DNA of 64,000 bases from positions 62,001 through 126,000 of the forward strand of contig NZ_FOWC01000005.1 in the NCBI RefSeq assembly GCF_900115345.1, given 5' to 3'. Below are positions 15,620 to 23,655 of this stretch, piece after piece. Both the position numbers and the translations under genes were made by a program. Each line of letters opens with the position of its first letter. Position 1 is the first letter of the stretch. Under the pieces are notes generated by a model. It was not told the DNA's origin and did not search any database. It was given only the letters and a program-made list of their open reading frames with translations. The stretch comes from Amycolatopsis rubida. Its GTDB lineage: Bacteria; Actinomycetota; Actinomycetes; Mycobacteriales; Pseudonocardiaceae.

Positions 15620-16734
15620 CTACTGCGCGGCGGCGGCGATCAACGCCTCCAGCCCCGAAGCCTGTGTCCGCCAATCCACCGCGTTCGGGGTGCCGCCAGC
15701 CCGCCGTCCGCCGATCCGGTTCAGCGAGTCCCGGTCTCGCAGCCACACCGAATCCGCTTGCCGCCGCACGAAGTCTCGGTATCTCTGTTCGCCGGCCGCC
15801 GTCGCGAGATCGCCGAAGTAGCGCAGGAAGATGCCCGTGAATTGCTTCTGATTGTCATCGCACGAGCCGCTCTCACACGATTCTGCCAGCACACCCCCCG
15901 CGGTAAGTGTCCTGGGACCACGCCAAAGCGTCGACGTCGGCGGCGACCCGGGACCGCGCGGGACGCGCCCACCCCGGTGCAGGCGTCCTCTTGGTGTGCA
16001 GATTCCCGGCCGCATGCTCGAACGGTGCCTCCGTTCAGCCGTCCGCGTGGATCTTGAGCGGCGAACGTCGCGGTCTGTGCCGCGGTCGCACCGGCGGGGA
16101 CGCTGGTGCGACCGAGCGACGAGCCGTCGGGCCAGGTCGTGCCTGCGTCCCACGAACGGTCCAGCCAGGTTTCGTCGCCGGGACCGCCGGAATCGATGCT
16201 GGCCCAGGCCATTCCGCGGTCGTCGAAGTGGAGCCGGACGGTGCGGCCGAAGATCGTCGCGGACGATACTGGCTGGGTGTCGCCGGCACCGGGTGCGGAA
16301 CCGTCGCAGGCAGCGGCGCAGACGGTCGGGTAGATCCAGGCTGTGCAGGCGACCGCTTGCGCGTCTCCGCAGGCCCGGAGCAGGCCGCGGCGGTGGCCGA
16401 CGGGGTCGGTGAGGTTGTAGATGAGCGTGCGGGTGCCGGTCCACGTGTCCGGGACGCTCGCTTTGCCCAGCAGGCCGTCCCAGGTGCTGCCGCCGTCCCA
16501 GGACCGGTCGAGCCACACCGTGTCGCCGGTGCGGCCGTTGTCGATGCTGGCCCAGGCATCCCGTCCTGGCCGGACACGTGCAGGCGCAGCAGCCGGCCGC
16601 TGATGTCCTTGTCGGGCAGGGGAAAACTCTCTTCCCCGGCCCGCGACGGGTCGAGCGTGTCGCACGAGAGCGCGCAGACGGCGGCGGCCGCGCGCGGGGA
16701 CGGTCAACGAGGCGCGCACGAGCACGGTCCGCAT
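15620..16734 (-). pseudogene. Broken secreted glycoside hydrolase family 76-like gene
   Basis: Fragments of a secreted protein are spread over three frames. An N-terminal signal-peptide-like stretch starts at ATG 16734 and continues, after a frame change near 16700, as AAAVCALSCDTLDP and PLPDKDISGRLLRLHVSG. A second change near 16560 leads to two repeats with WASID-GDTVWLDRSWDGG-type sequence. The C-terminus shows the GH76 (alpha-1,6-mannanase-like) pieces DALAWSQDTYRGG and, after a shift in a C6 run at 15894-15899, CESGSCDDNQKQFTGIFLRY to the stop at 15620. Most of the catalytic (alpha/alpha)6 barrel is missing. Several independent lesions argue for a true pseudogene over a single sequencing error. 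Confidence 0.7.
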
Positions 16735-16845
16735 GGACTCGTCCTCTCGCCTGGGTGAATTCCCGCCCAGAATAGAAACTCGCGCGAGCGCCGGTGAAGG
16801 CCCGCGCGAGGTTCTGTCCCGTACCGGACAGGCGGGTTAACCCGA

Positions 16846-17037
16846 TCAGCCGCCGCTGCCCTGGCGGCGTCCGACCGAACGGCCGATGAAGTACCCGAGG
16901 ATGAGCCCGACGATCAGGCCGATGGCGATGAAGAAGATGACGGTGGCGGCGGCGATCTTGCCGACCGTGCCGAGGAACCCCTTGGCCTCGAGGTCGGTCG
17001 CGATCGCCACGGACTGGGTCAATGCGTAGTGGGTCAT
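16846..17037 (-). CDS. Small membrane protein of unknown function
   Basis: Hypothetical 63-residue protein with one strong transmembrane helix (residues about 29-51: AATVIFFIAIGLIVGLILGY) followed by a basic IGRSVGRRQ tail, so the C-terminus is likely cytoplasmic. The start is uncertain: ATG 17037 has GGGAGG only 1-2 bases upstream, too close for a normal ribosome site. It lies between the GH76 pseudogene and the repeat region derived from the next gene upstream. No function is suggested. Confidence 0.5.
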   Translation of the reverse strand: MTHYALTQSVAIATDLEAKGFLGTVGKIAAATVIFFIAIGLIVGLILGYFIGRSVGRRQGSGG

Positions 17038-17088
17038 GCCTCCCAGGATGGCATCGGCGGCGGGCGGGCGCTCGGGGGACGCACCGGG

Positions 17089-17546
17089 GAGGCGGGTGCC
17101 GCGCGGTGTACGGGTCTTGACCGGGTTGAGGCACGAACCCTTCGTCGACCGGGGCGCCCCGCAGCGGGACCGGGGCAAGCCCACGGGCGGGCACTCGGAG
17201 ACACACCCGGGGAGAGGCGGGTGCCGCAATGTTCCAGTCTTGACCGGGTTGAGGCACGAACCCTTCGTCGACCAAGGCACCCCGCAGCGGGACCGGGGCA
17301 GGCCCACGGGCGGGCACTCGGAGATACACCGAGCGCCCGGTGTTCGGGTCTTGGCCGGCTTCAGCGCTTCGCAGACACCGTCGAGCGTTGCGGAGAGCAG
17401 CAGGCGCTGGCCTCCTTCGGAGGTCGCTGCCATGATGCGACGGGCCCCGGGCAGGAAGCCTGGGTGCCCCTTCGCCGTCTCGATCATCGACCAGCACCGC
17501 GAGACCGGAGCCGGGTCAAGACCCTCAGGTGAGGCCCGCGCGCCGC
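17089..17546. repeat. Decayed tandem copies of the 3' end of the neighbouring gene
   Basis: Two 123-bp units (17089-17211 and 17212-17334) share an identical 37-bp core (17114-17150 and 17237-17273) and nearly identical flanks. Shorter related pieces follow at about 17345 and 17485-17520. Read on the minus strand, the core GACGAAGGGTTCGTGCC aligns with the last codons of the adjacent gene (GACGGAGGGTTTGTGC), and the flanking CCCCGGTC-CGC segment aligns with the Pro/Ala/Arg-rich stretch just before them. The units carry indels and do not form a reading frame. They therefore look like duplicated, degraded gene tails lying downstream of the real stop at 17547. Confidence 0.65.
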
Positions 17547-18122
17547 TCAGTCCTTGACCGGCTTGAGCACAAACCCTCCGTCGTCCTGCTCCTCGACTGG
17601 AGCCCGGCGCCGCGCGACCGGAGCCGGTTCAGGCTCGTGCGGGGCTTCCTGGTCGGGCGTTGGAGCTGGCTCCGGAACGTCGTCCAGCGCCAGCGCGTCT
17701 TCGACCGCCGTCGCGACCGCCGGGACGCACCCCGCGCGGACGGCACGCAGGCCCTGGTGCAACGCCTGCGTGCCTGCCTCGGTGCTGAGTCGCGAGATCT
17801 CCGCGGCCAGTGCGTCCGGGCCCAGTTCGAGGGCGGCTTCGCCGATGTCCAGGTGGACGAGCATGCCGTGCATGTTCACCGTGACGCTCAGTCCCTCGCG
17901 GCCGGCCGTCGCGCGGAGGGCGGCGAGGCCTTCGGACAGACCTAGCTGGTCCGGGATTTCCTCGGCGATCTCGATGAGTTCGTCGATCCCTCGTTCGTCC
18001 CCGGCGGGATCGCCGGGATGCTCGTGCGACTCCCCCGCGGGGTCTCCGCGCCCGAACCGCTCGGCCGGATCCGCGTCCGGGTGCCGGCCGTCGGCCGCGT
18101 TCTCCTGTTCCGCCTCCGCCAT
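17547..18122 (-). CDS. YbaB/EbfC-like protein of type VII locus (larger paralogue)
   Basis: Protein of 191 residues. The N-terminal ~45 residues are acidic and low-complexity. Residues about 70-140 resemble the YbaB/EbfC nucleoid-associated fold (GLSVTVNMHGMLVHLDIGEAALELGPDALAAEI), and a proline/glutamate-rich tail ends in VEEQDDGGFVLKPVKD. Such YbaB-like proteins are frequent beside ESX/type VII substrate genes in actinobacteria; their role there is unknown. ATG 18122 forms a TGATG junction with the upstream smaller paralogue and has GGAGG in front. The tail coding sequence appears duplicated downstream (17089-17546). Confidence 0.65.
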   Translation of the reverse strand: MAEAEQENAADGRHPDADPAERFGRGDPAGESHEHPGDPAGDERGIDELIEIAEEIPDQLGLSEGLAALRATAGREGLSVTVNMHGMLVHLDIGEAALELGPDALAAEISRLSTEAGTQALHQGLRAVRAGCVPAVATAVEDALALDDVPEPAPTPDQEAPHEPEPAPVARRRAPVEEQDDGGFVLKPVKD

Positions 18123-18421
18123 CACACCCTCCAGGTGTCCGGTGTGGTGTCTTCGGCGCGGTCCGCCAGGTCCTTCTCCGAGCCGAGGCCGAGGCTGCTC
18201 AGCTCGGCGCCGCCGAGATCGCCCAGTTCGGCTTCCACGGCGCGGCGGGCGCGTTCATTCGCCTCCGCGGCCGCTTCCCGCACCGCGTGCAGGATCGCGG
18301 CCGCCAGCCGGGGGCCGCCGGCGCGGAGGGCGTCCGCGGTCAGTTCCAGGGTGCGCACAGCTCCGCCGGGGGCGACCTCGACGGTCACCCCCGCGTGCCG
18401 CGCGGTGCCGGTGATGCTCAC
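18122..18421 (-). CDS. YbaB/EbfC-like small protein of type VII locus
   Basis: Protein of 99 residues, probably related to the YbaB/EbfC fold: two strands (GVTVEVAPGGAVRTLELTADAL) followed by a long alanine-rich helix (RLAAAILHAVREAAAEANERA). The GTG start at 18421 overlaps the stop of the CHAP-domain gene by 4 bases and its own stop overlaps the next start, so the whole set is one tightly coupled operon. Function is inferred only from neighbourhood with PPE and EspG genes. Confidence 0.65.
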   Translation of the reverse strand: MSITGTARHAGVTVEVAPGGAVRTLELTADALRAGGPRLAAAILHAVREAAAEANERARRAVEAELGDLGGAELSSLGLGSEKDLADRAEDTTPDTWRV

Positions 18422-19524
18422 TTCGGGTGCACTCCGCCGTAGAACTTGTGCAGGTCGCGCGGCAGCGTGTACGTGAGGCGCTCGACCTGGTCGTTCGCGT
18501 TGCCCTCGATCGTGGTGATCTTGTTGCCCTCGACCTTTTCGATGATCCCGATGTGCTGGCTGTGCCCCCACGACGGACCGTCGCCGAAAAGGATGGTGTC
18601 GCCGGGGCGGGCGTTGTGCGCGAGCGCGCCGCGGTCGTAGGCGAGGTGGTGGCGCTGGCCCCATTTGTAGACGTCGCCGGTGAAACCGTACTTCGGGATG
18701 TCCACCCCGGCCGAACGCCACATCGACGTCGCGAAGTACGCGCACCACGGCTGTCCGGTCGGGCCCCATTTGTTCCGGTTGTTCGGGCCCTCGTGGTAGC
18801 CGAGGTTGTGCCGCGCGTGATCGAGGATCTTGTCGACCTTCTTGCTGTGGCTCGCGTGCGTCTTGCCGTGCTGCTGCTTGTGCTTTTTGTGCGCTTCGTG
18901 CTTCTTGTGCTGCTCGTGCTTACGGTGGTCGCCAGGCTTGGCGCGGTGCGTTCCGCCCGGGTCGGCGACGCCGTCGTGGTTCAGGTCCTTCTGCAGCGCA
19001 CGCAGCTTGCGCGCCGCCTCTTCCATCTCCGCGCGGGCGTTCTTCAGGTGCCCGCCGGATTCCTTGAGGTACTTGCCCGCGAGGTCGGCTACGTCGCCGA
19101 TCGCCATCAGCAGCGCGGCCGGGCTTCCGTTGCGCGCCAGGACGTATCCGGCGTCGATGATCTTGCGCGCCTTCGCGACGAACTCGTCGATCAGTTTGCC
19201 GGTGGCCTGGTGCCGCCCGGCGAGCGCGTCGGTGACCTCGCTGACCACTTTGGCCCCGTGCGTGCTCGCCTGCGCGGTGACCTTGAGATCGCGGCCGAAC
19301 TTGCCGGTGTCGTGCTCGAAGGCCGGATTCGCCTTGCTGTGCCAGGTGTTCAACAGGGCGTGCGCGGCTTTGCGCTGCGCCTCGTACTGTTCGGTGATCT
19401 CGTGCGCCGCCTGCCGCAGCGCGTGCTGCGCGGCCTGCGAGTCCGCGGCCTTGCCCCGGAGCTTGCCGTGGTGCGTTTTCATCTCGTCCGCGAACAGCGT
19501 CGCGACCCCTGCGGTGTCCAGCAC
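18418..19524 (-). CDS. ESX-type helical domain fused to CHAP peptidoglycan hydrolase
   Basis: Predicted type VII-exported wall hydrolase of 368 residues without a classical signal peptide. Residues 1-180 are an all-helical WXG100/LXG-like region with a central NTWHSK (W61). Residues 198-228 are a Lys/His-rich linker (repeats of HKKHE type), preceded by a calcium-loop-like NHDGVADPG. Residues ~230-368 are a CHAP amidase/endopeptidase domain with catalytic C261 (GQPWCAYFA) and H324 (HSQHIGIIE). It should cleave peptidoglycan outside the membrane. The order here (helical domain first, enzyme last) is the reverse of that in the next gene upstream. Confidence 0.85.
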   Translation of the reverse strand: MLDTAGVATLFADEMKTHHGKLRGKAADSQAAQHALRQAAHEITEQYEAQRKAAHALLNTWHSKANPAFEHDTGKFGRDLKVTAQASTHGAKVVSEVTDALAGRHQATGKLIDEFVAKARKIIDAGYVLARNGSPAALLMAIGDVADLAGKYLKESGGHLKNARAEMEEAARKLRALQKDLNHDGVADPGGTHRAKPGDHRKHEQHKKHEAHKKHKQQHGKTHASHSKKVDKILDHARHNLGYHEGPNNRNKWGPTGQPWCAYFATSMWRSAGVDIPKYGFTGDVYKWGQRHHLAYDRGALAHNARPGDTILFGDGPSWGHSQHIGIIEKVEGNKITTIEGNANDQVERLTYTLPRDLHKFYGGVHPK

Positions 19525-19534
19525 GGATTCCCCC

Positions 19535-20317
19535 TCAGCCCAGAATGCCCTTGATGTCGTGTTCGCTGATCGCCGCGCTCGCGTCGGAATCCGCGCCCGC
19601 GTACGCCTGCCGGGCCCGGAAAACCGACGCGCTCAGCGTGCGCGCGTGCGCTCCGGTGGCCCGCACCTGCGATTCCAGCGAACGGCTGAAATCACCCAGC
19701 GCGTCGGAGAATCCTGTTTCCTGGCCGACCTTCCCGAAGCTGTCCTTCGCGATCCCGGTGACCCGGTGCACCGTCTTCCTGCCGACCGAGGCCAGTTCGC
19801 CCGCGACGTGCTCGGTGGTGCGCTCGTAGGCGAGGAACTGTTCGAGATCGGCCTTGAACCCGCCGTCCTTGCCGCCCTTGCCGTGGTGCGGTTTGTGCGG
19901 GTGACGGTCGGGTTTGTGCGGGTGGTGCCCGCCCTTGCCGTGGTGGCGGGCGACATCCTCGGCGGCCTTGCGCGCGGCGGCGAGATGGCTCTTGTACGCG
20001 CCGTTGGTGTAGGTGGACCACGGCTGGAAGCTCTTGCCGTGCCCCGAAATCGCCCAGGCCGCCTTGGCGTTCTCGTCCGCGTTGAACAGTTCGTCGTTGG
20101 AGCGCAGATGGAACTCGTGGCGGCGGGCGGGCCCGAGCGAGCCGAGCATGTTGACCTGCCACAGCCCGTACGAGTTGTCCGGCGGGGTCCCGTTGTGCGC
20201 GCGGGTGTTCCCGCCCGATTCCGCCAGCGCCACCGCGACCGCGGTGGTCAGCGCGTGCCCGCGGAACCCGGCCCGGTACGCGTGCTGGGCGATTTCCTCG
20301 GCCGACAACTTGCTCAT
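19535..20317 (-). CDS. Lysozyme-like domain fused to ESX-type helical domain
   Basis: Predicted type VII-exported muralytic protein of 260 residues. Residues 1-105 resemble a soluble lytic transglycosylase/lysozyme-like domain with the putative catalytic E33 in VALAESGGN and the DNSYGLWQVN motif. Residues 124-150 are a His/Lys/Gly-rich linker (HHGKGGHHPHKPDRHPHK). Residues 152-260 form a helical ESX/WXG100-like tail. No Sec signal is present. It lies 10 bases upstream of the CHAP-fusion gene and 36 bases downstream of espG, in the same transcription unit, so the two hydrolases are probably made and exported together. Confidence 0.82.
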   Translation of the reverse strand: MSKLSAEEIAQHAYRAGFRGHALTTAVAVALAESGGNTRAHNGTPPDNSYGLWQVNMLGSLGPARRHEFHLRSNDELFNADENAKAAWAISGHGKSFQPWSTYTNGAYKSHLAAARKAAEDVARHHGKGGHHPHKPDRHPHKPHHGKGGKDGGFKADLEQFLAYERTTEHVAGELASVGRKTVHRVTGIAKDSFGKVGQETGFSDALGDFSRSLESQVRATGAHARTLSASVFRARQAYAGADSDASAAISEHDIKGILG

Positions 20318-20353
20318 TTCCTGCCCCCTTCAGCAGGGCGCCTCGCCGCTGCC

Positions 20354-21175
20354 CTAAGTGAGACGGAACTCTTCGTCTTCAGGTTCCCTTGTCCCCCGAA
20401 CGGACGACACCCCGCGTCCGAGTTCCTGCATCCGGTCGGCGAGCCACGCGTGGTCCGCGGGCGCGACAGTGACCCACTTCGTGCCCGCGGACTCCCGCAC
20501 GACCGCGCCGTACCGCCCGGCCTCCGTGTCGTACCAAGCGACTACCGGCGAACGACCGCCCGGACCGTTCACCGCGAACTGTCCGTACGCGACCCGCGGC
20601 GTGGTGACGAGCGTCGAAATCGCCCGCAGGTCCCGACCGGTGAGACCGGCCCGGCCGAGCACCCGCTCGAACGCGGCGTGCCCGCTGTCCGCAAACGCTT
20701 GCATCGCCTCGGAAAACACCGAGCGCGGCAACCGTACCGCGTTGCCCGGCCCGGGTTCGGCGGGGCCGACGACGCTCGCGGCGAGCTGCGGGACGTCGTC
20801 GGGCAGGCACGGCCGCAGCGCGAGCTCGTCCGCGTCGAGAACGGCCAGCACGCCCAGTTTGCGCCCGGCCGCGGCCAGCGCGCGCAGCGGCGGATCGCGG
20901 AACACCAGCAGGTCGACCGAAAACACCGGTTCGGCCAGCACCGCGAACACCTGGCCGAGCCGCGGATGCGGTTCGTCGTCCTCGTCGAGCAGCCCGGCCG
21001 CCGCCAGGCTTTCCGCGACCTGGGCGCCGAGCTGGTCGCGTTCGTCCATCGTGGCGCCGTGCGAGGGCACGTCGAGCGGATACGGCGCGGGACCGAGGTC
21101 GAAATCGGACCACAGCAGGTCGAATTCCCGGTGCGAGAGCGCTACGCCGTCGACCGCCGGGAGATGTCTGGCCAT
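20354..21175 (-). CDS. EspG-family ESX secretion-associated protein
   Basis: Cytosolic type VII chaperone of 273 residues. The N-terminal LSHREFDLLWSDFDLGPAPYPLDVPSHG is the characteristic EspG opening, and the later RRAISTLVTTPRVAYGQFAV-type region and the DTEAGRYGAVV strand also fit the family. EspG proteins bind specific PPE proteins and keep them soluble before secretion. The PPE gene is immediately upstream (7 bases between), making it the likely client. ATG 21175 is the first codon giving the family N-terminus; the open frame extends upstream into the PPE gene. Confidence 0.88.
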   Translation of the reverse strand: MARHLPAVDGVALSHREFDLLWSDFDLGPAPYPLDVPSHGATMDERDQLGAQVAESLAAAGLLDEDDEPHPRLGQVFAVLAEPVFSVDLLVFRDPPLRALAAAGRKLGVLAVLDADELALRPCLPDDVPQLAASVVGPAEPGPGNAVRLPRSVFSEAMQAFADSGHAAFERVLGRAGLTGRDLRAISTLVTTPRVAYGQFAVNGPGGRSPVVAWYDTEAGRYGAVVRESAGTKWVTVAPADHAWLADRMQELGRGVSSVRGTREPEDEEFRLT

Positions 21176-21182
21176 CCCCGCC

Positions 21183-22349
21183 TCACTCGCCCAGCACGGG
21201 CGGGTACGCGTCCGGCAGGTCCTCGAGGAAGTCGAAGGAACTGCCCTTGGTGTAGCGGTTCTGGTGGTCGTCGGAGCCGTCGCCGCGCTGACCCGCCATC
21301 GGCGGGAAGAACCCGCCGGACATCGGACTGCCGCCGCGCATGCCTGCCGCGGCGCCAGCCGCACCGGCCGCCGCGCCGCCGGCACCGGCTCCGGCCGAGC
21401 CGCCCAGCAGCCCGCCCGGCATCGCGCTCCCGCTTCCGGCGCCCGCTCCGGAACCGAGCGCGCCGCCCGGCCCGCCGCCCAGCGATCCCGGCATCCCGGC
21501 GGTTCCGCCCGGACCGCTCGCCCCCGGCAGCAGCCCGGCGCCTCCCGCCGGAGCGGACGAAGCCGTGGTGAGGCCCGCGTCCGGGGAACCGGAAGCATCC
21601 CTGGAGCCGCGCGATTCGCTCCGCGAGCGGCCCTCCGGGTCGACGTTCGTGACCGCCGGCGCGTCGGTGAAATGCGGCAGCTTGTCGTGCACGCCCTTGC
21701 TGGAGGTCTCGTAGCCTTCCATCACGCGGACCGCCTCGGCCTTGGCGTGCGAGGCCGCGCGTTTGGCGGGCAGGTGGTCGTCGAGGAGCTGATCGACCAT
21801 CACCGCGCCGCTGGGACCGCTGGCCGCGTTGAGGTCGTAGCCGTCGCGGAACTGGTTTTCCGCCGCGTAGAACACCGGTTCGGGCATCTTGTGCTTCGCC
21901 GTTTCGACCGCGCTCGTGTAGTGGTCGAGCTTGTCGCCGACCGTGCGCATCGTCTCGCTCGCGCCCGTGCCCCAGGACGTCAGCTTCGACGCCGACTGCG
22001 CCGCGTTCCCGGCCGCGCCGCCGCGCCAGGACAGCAGCAGCTTCTGCACCGTCTTGTGCACCGCGGAGGTCGCCGAGTCGACGTCGTACGCCAGCTTCCC
22101 CCATTGGTGCGCCGACGCGCCCATTTCGACCGGGTCCGCGGTCATGATCATGTCGTAGAGCGTGGTGTGCGCCCAGGCGTTCCAGTTGATCTTGCCGAAG
22201 GACGCGTCCTTCAGGTTGGCCCGCTGGGCGAGCTTGGTGCGCCGCAGGACCCTGCGCTGCCTGGCGGTGGGCGGGTGGTCCTCGCTCCACAACCGGCGTT
22301 TGCGGTGCTTCTCGTACGGCAGCCGTTCGTAACCCGGTGTCCGGCTCAT
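21183..22349 (-). CDS. PPE-domain-containing type VII secretion substrate
   Basis: Protein of 388 residues with an N-terminal helical PPE-type domain (about residues 35-190, with a HQWGKLAYDVDSATSAVHKTV helix and LSWRGGAAGNAAQ containing the WxG turn) and a long glycine/alanine/serine/proline-rich tail typical of actinobacterial PPE-like substrates. The far C-terminus contains YTKGSSFDFLEDLPDAYPPVLGE. It probably pairs with the helical protein encoded just upstream and with EspG encoded downstream. ATG 22349 overlaps the stop of the upstream gene by 4 bases. Confidence 0.85.
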   Translation of the reverse strand: MSRTPGYERLPYEKHRKRRLWSEDHPPTARQRRVLRRTKLAQRANLKDASFGKINWNAWAHTTLYDMIMTADPVEMGASAHQWGKLAYDVDSATSAVHKTVQKLLLSWRGGAAGNAAQSASKLTSWGTGASETMRTVGDKLDHYTSAVETAKHKMPEPVFYAAENQFRDGYDLNAASGPSGAVMVDQLLDDHLPAKRAASHAKAEAVRVMEGYETSSKGVHDKLPHFTDAPAVTNVDPEGRSRSESRGSRDASGSPDAGLTTASSAPAGGAGLLPGASGPGGTAGMPGSLGGGPGGALGSGAGAGSGSAMPGGLLGGSAGAGAGGAAAGAAGAAAGMRGGSPMSGGFFPPMAGQRGDGSDDHQNRYTKGSSFDFLEDLPDAYPPVLGE

Positions 22350-22840
22350 GCCGGCGTCCCTCCCCCGTCGTCCGCCCGGCGGCCCAGCGCGTCGAGCGAA
22401 TCCTTCGCGTCGCTTTCCTGCTGGACGTGCCCCGCGCCGGCCCGGCGGATGGCCTCCCGCAGGGACGACAGCTCGTCGAGGTACTGCTGCAGGATCGCCT
22501 GCGCGCCGCCGTCGGCGGATCCGCGCACGCCGAACGCCTGCCGCAGGTGCGCGGCGACCGGACTGGTGCCGTCCTTGAGCGGATGCGCGAGCTGCTTGGC
22601 CTGTTCGAGGCAGGCGGTCAGCTCCTGCTGGCGCTTCTCCAGCTCCGCGTCGGCCGCCGCGATCTCGGCCGGGTCCAGCTCGATGACGCCGGTGTCGGCG
22701 ACGATCTCGGCGGTGCCCGCCCCGGACGGGTCCCGCACGGAATCCGACGTCTCCGGCCGCCCGGACCGGTGCGTCTCCTTGGCCTGTTTCTTGTGCAGCG
22801 CACGGACGTCCGACCAGTCCGTAACCCGGTGCGAACTCAC
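22346..22840 (-). CDS. Helical partner protein at type VII locus
   Basis: Protein of 164 residues without a signal peptide. After a charged N-terminus it has a predicted helical hairpin: IELDPAEIAAADAELEKRQQELTACLEQAKQLAHPL, then AAHLRQAF and AQAILQQYLDELSSLREAIRRAGAG. Placement immediately before a PPE gene with 4-base overlap suggests the PE/WXG-like partner of the secreted pair. The GTG start at 22840 follows GGAGG. It is the first gene of the operon running to 17547. No EccC, EccD, EccB or MycP gene is present in the window. Confidence 0.7.
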   Translation of the reverse strand: MSSHRVTDWSDVRALHKKQAKETHRSGRPETSDSVRDPSGAGTAEIVADTGVIELDPAEIAAADAELEKRQQELTACLEQAKQLAHPLKDGTSPVAAHLRQAFGVRGSADGGAQAILQQYLDELSSLREAIRRAGAGHVQQESDAKDSLDALGRRADDGGGTPA

Positions 22841-22991
22841 CCCAGTCCACCTCCCAGCAGGCGTCCTCGGCGGACGCGCGCACCAGTATGTCAGCCGTCC
22901 GGACCGCGGGCATCCGGTCCGGGAAAGTCGGCGATGAGACGACCGCGGCGCGACCGCGGTTCCGCCGATCACCCGGACGGGGGCGCGCGGG

Positions 22992-23567
22992 TCAGCCAGC
23001 AGGCGGGTTCGCACCCCGGACAAGCAGTTCCGCCACCGCGCGGGCGGCCGCCCGAACGTCGTCGCCGAGGTCCGCGGGCAGCGCCCGCTGCAGCCAGAGC
23101 GTCGCGAACCCGTGCACGAGCGACCAGGCCGCCGCGCCGGCGACCACCGGATCGACGCTTCCGTCCCGGAACCCGGCGATGGCCCAGTCCAGCGCCTGGC
23201 CGCTGCGCTGCCGCGCGGCCCGCAGGTCCGGATCGTCGCCGCGGAGCAGGTCCGCACGGAACATCACCTCGAAATGCGCCCGGTGCGCGACCGCGAACGA
23301 GACGTAGGCGACGCCGGCCTCGAGCAGGTCCGACGAGGGCGACATTTCCGCGAGGGTATCCGCGAGGAGGTCGAATCCCTGCGCGGCCACAGCGGTGAGC
23401 AAGCCGGTGCGATCGCCGAAATGGTGTGCCGGGGCGGCGTGCGAGACCCCGACCCGGCGGGCCAGATCGCGCAGGTTGACCGCGGCCGGACCGGATTCGC
23501 CGAGCACCTCGACGGCCGCGGTCAGCACCGCCTGCCGCAGGTCGCCGTGGTGATAACGCCGTGCCAT
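22992..23567 (-). CDS. TetR/AcrR-family transcriptional regulator
   Basis: Repressor of 191 residues. The N-terminal helix-turn-helix is clear (YHHGDLRQAVLTAAVEVLGESGPAAVNLRDLARRVGVS, then SHAAPAHHFGDRTGLLTAVA), and the C-terminal ~120 residues form the ligand domain, with FAVAHRAHFEVMFRADLL typical of a common TetR C-terminal family. It is divergent from the DoxX-type gene at 23656, and a pair of inverted 18-bp sequences lies between them at 23587-23636, so it likely represses both itself and that gene. Confidence 0.88.
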   Translation of the reverse strand: MARRYHHGDLRQAVLTAAVEVLGESGPAAVNLRDLARRVGVSHAAPAHHFGDRTGLLTAVAAQGFDLLADTLAEMSPSSDLLEAGVAYVSFAVAHRAHFEVMFRADLLRGDDPDLRAARQRSGQALDWAIAGFRDGSVDPVVAGAAAWSLVHGFATLWLQRALPADLGDDVRAAARAVAELLVRGANPPAG

Positions 23568-23586
23568 GCCCCGAGTATGCCATGAA

Positions 23587-23636
23587 CTTGTCAGTGACTA
23601 GACGAAGCGGCTAACCTGCGTCTAGTCACTGACAAG
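23587..23636. promoter_or_regulatory. Inverted pair of putative TetR operators
   Basis: CTTGTCAGTGACTAGACG (23587-23604) and its exact reverse complement (23619-23636) are separated by 14 bases. Each arm contains a near-palindrome TTGTCA-G-TGACTA, the form expected for a TetR dimer site. The location between the divergent tetR and doxX-like genes supports control of both promoters. Confidence 0.7.
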
Positions 23637-23655
23637 ATTAACGGGGGGCCCTGCC

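Noticed and set aside
16846..17487. Extended 213-residue version of the small membrane protein
   Set aside because: The extra N-terminal part translates the decayed tail repeats at 17089-17334 (repeated LNPVKT segments), so it is not a natural extension.
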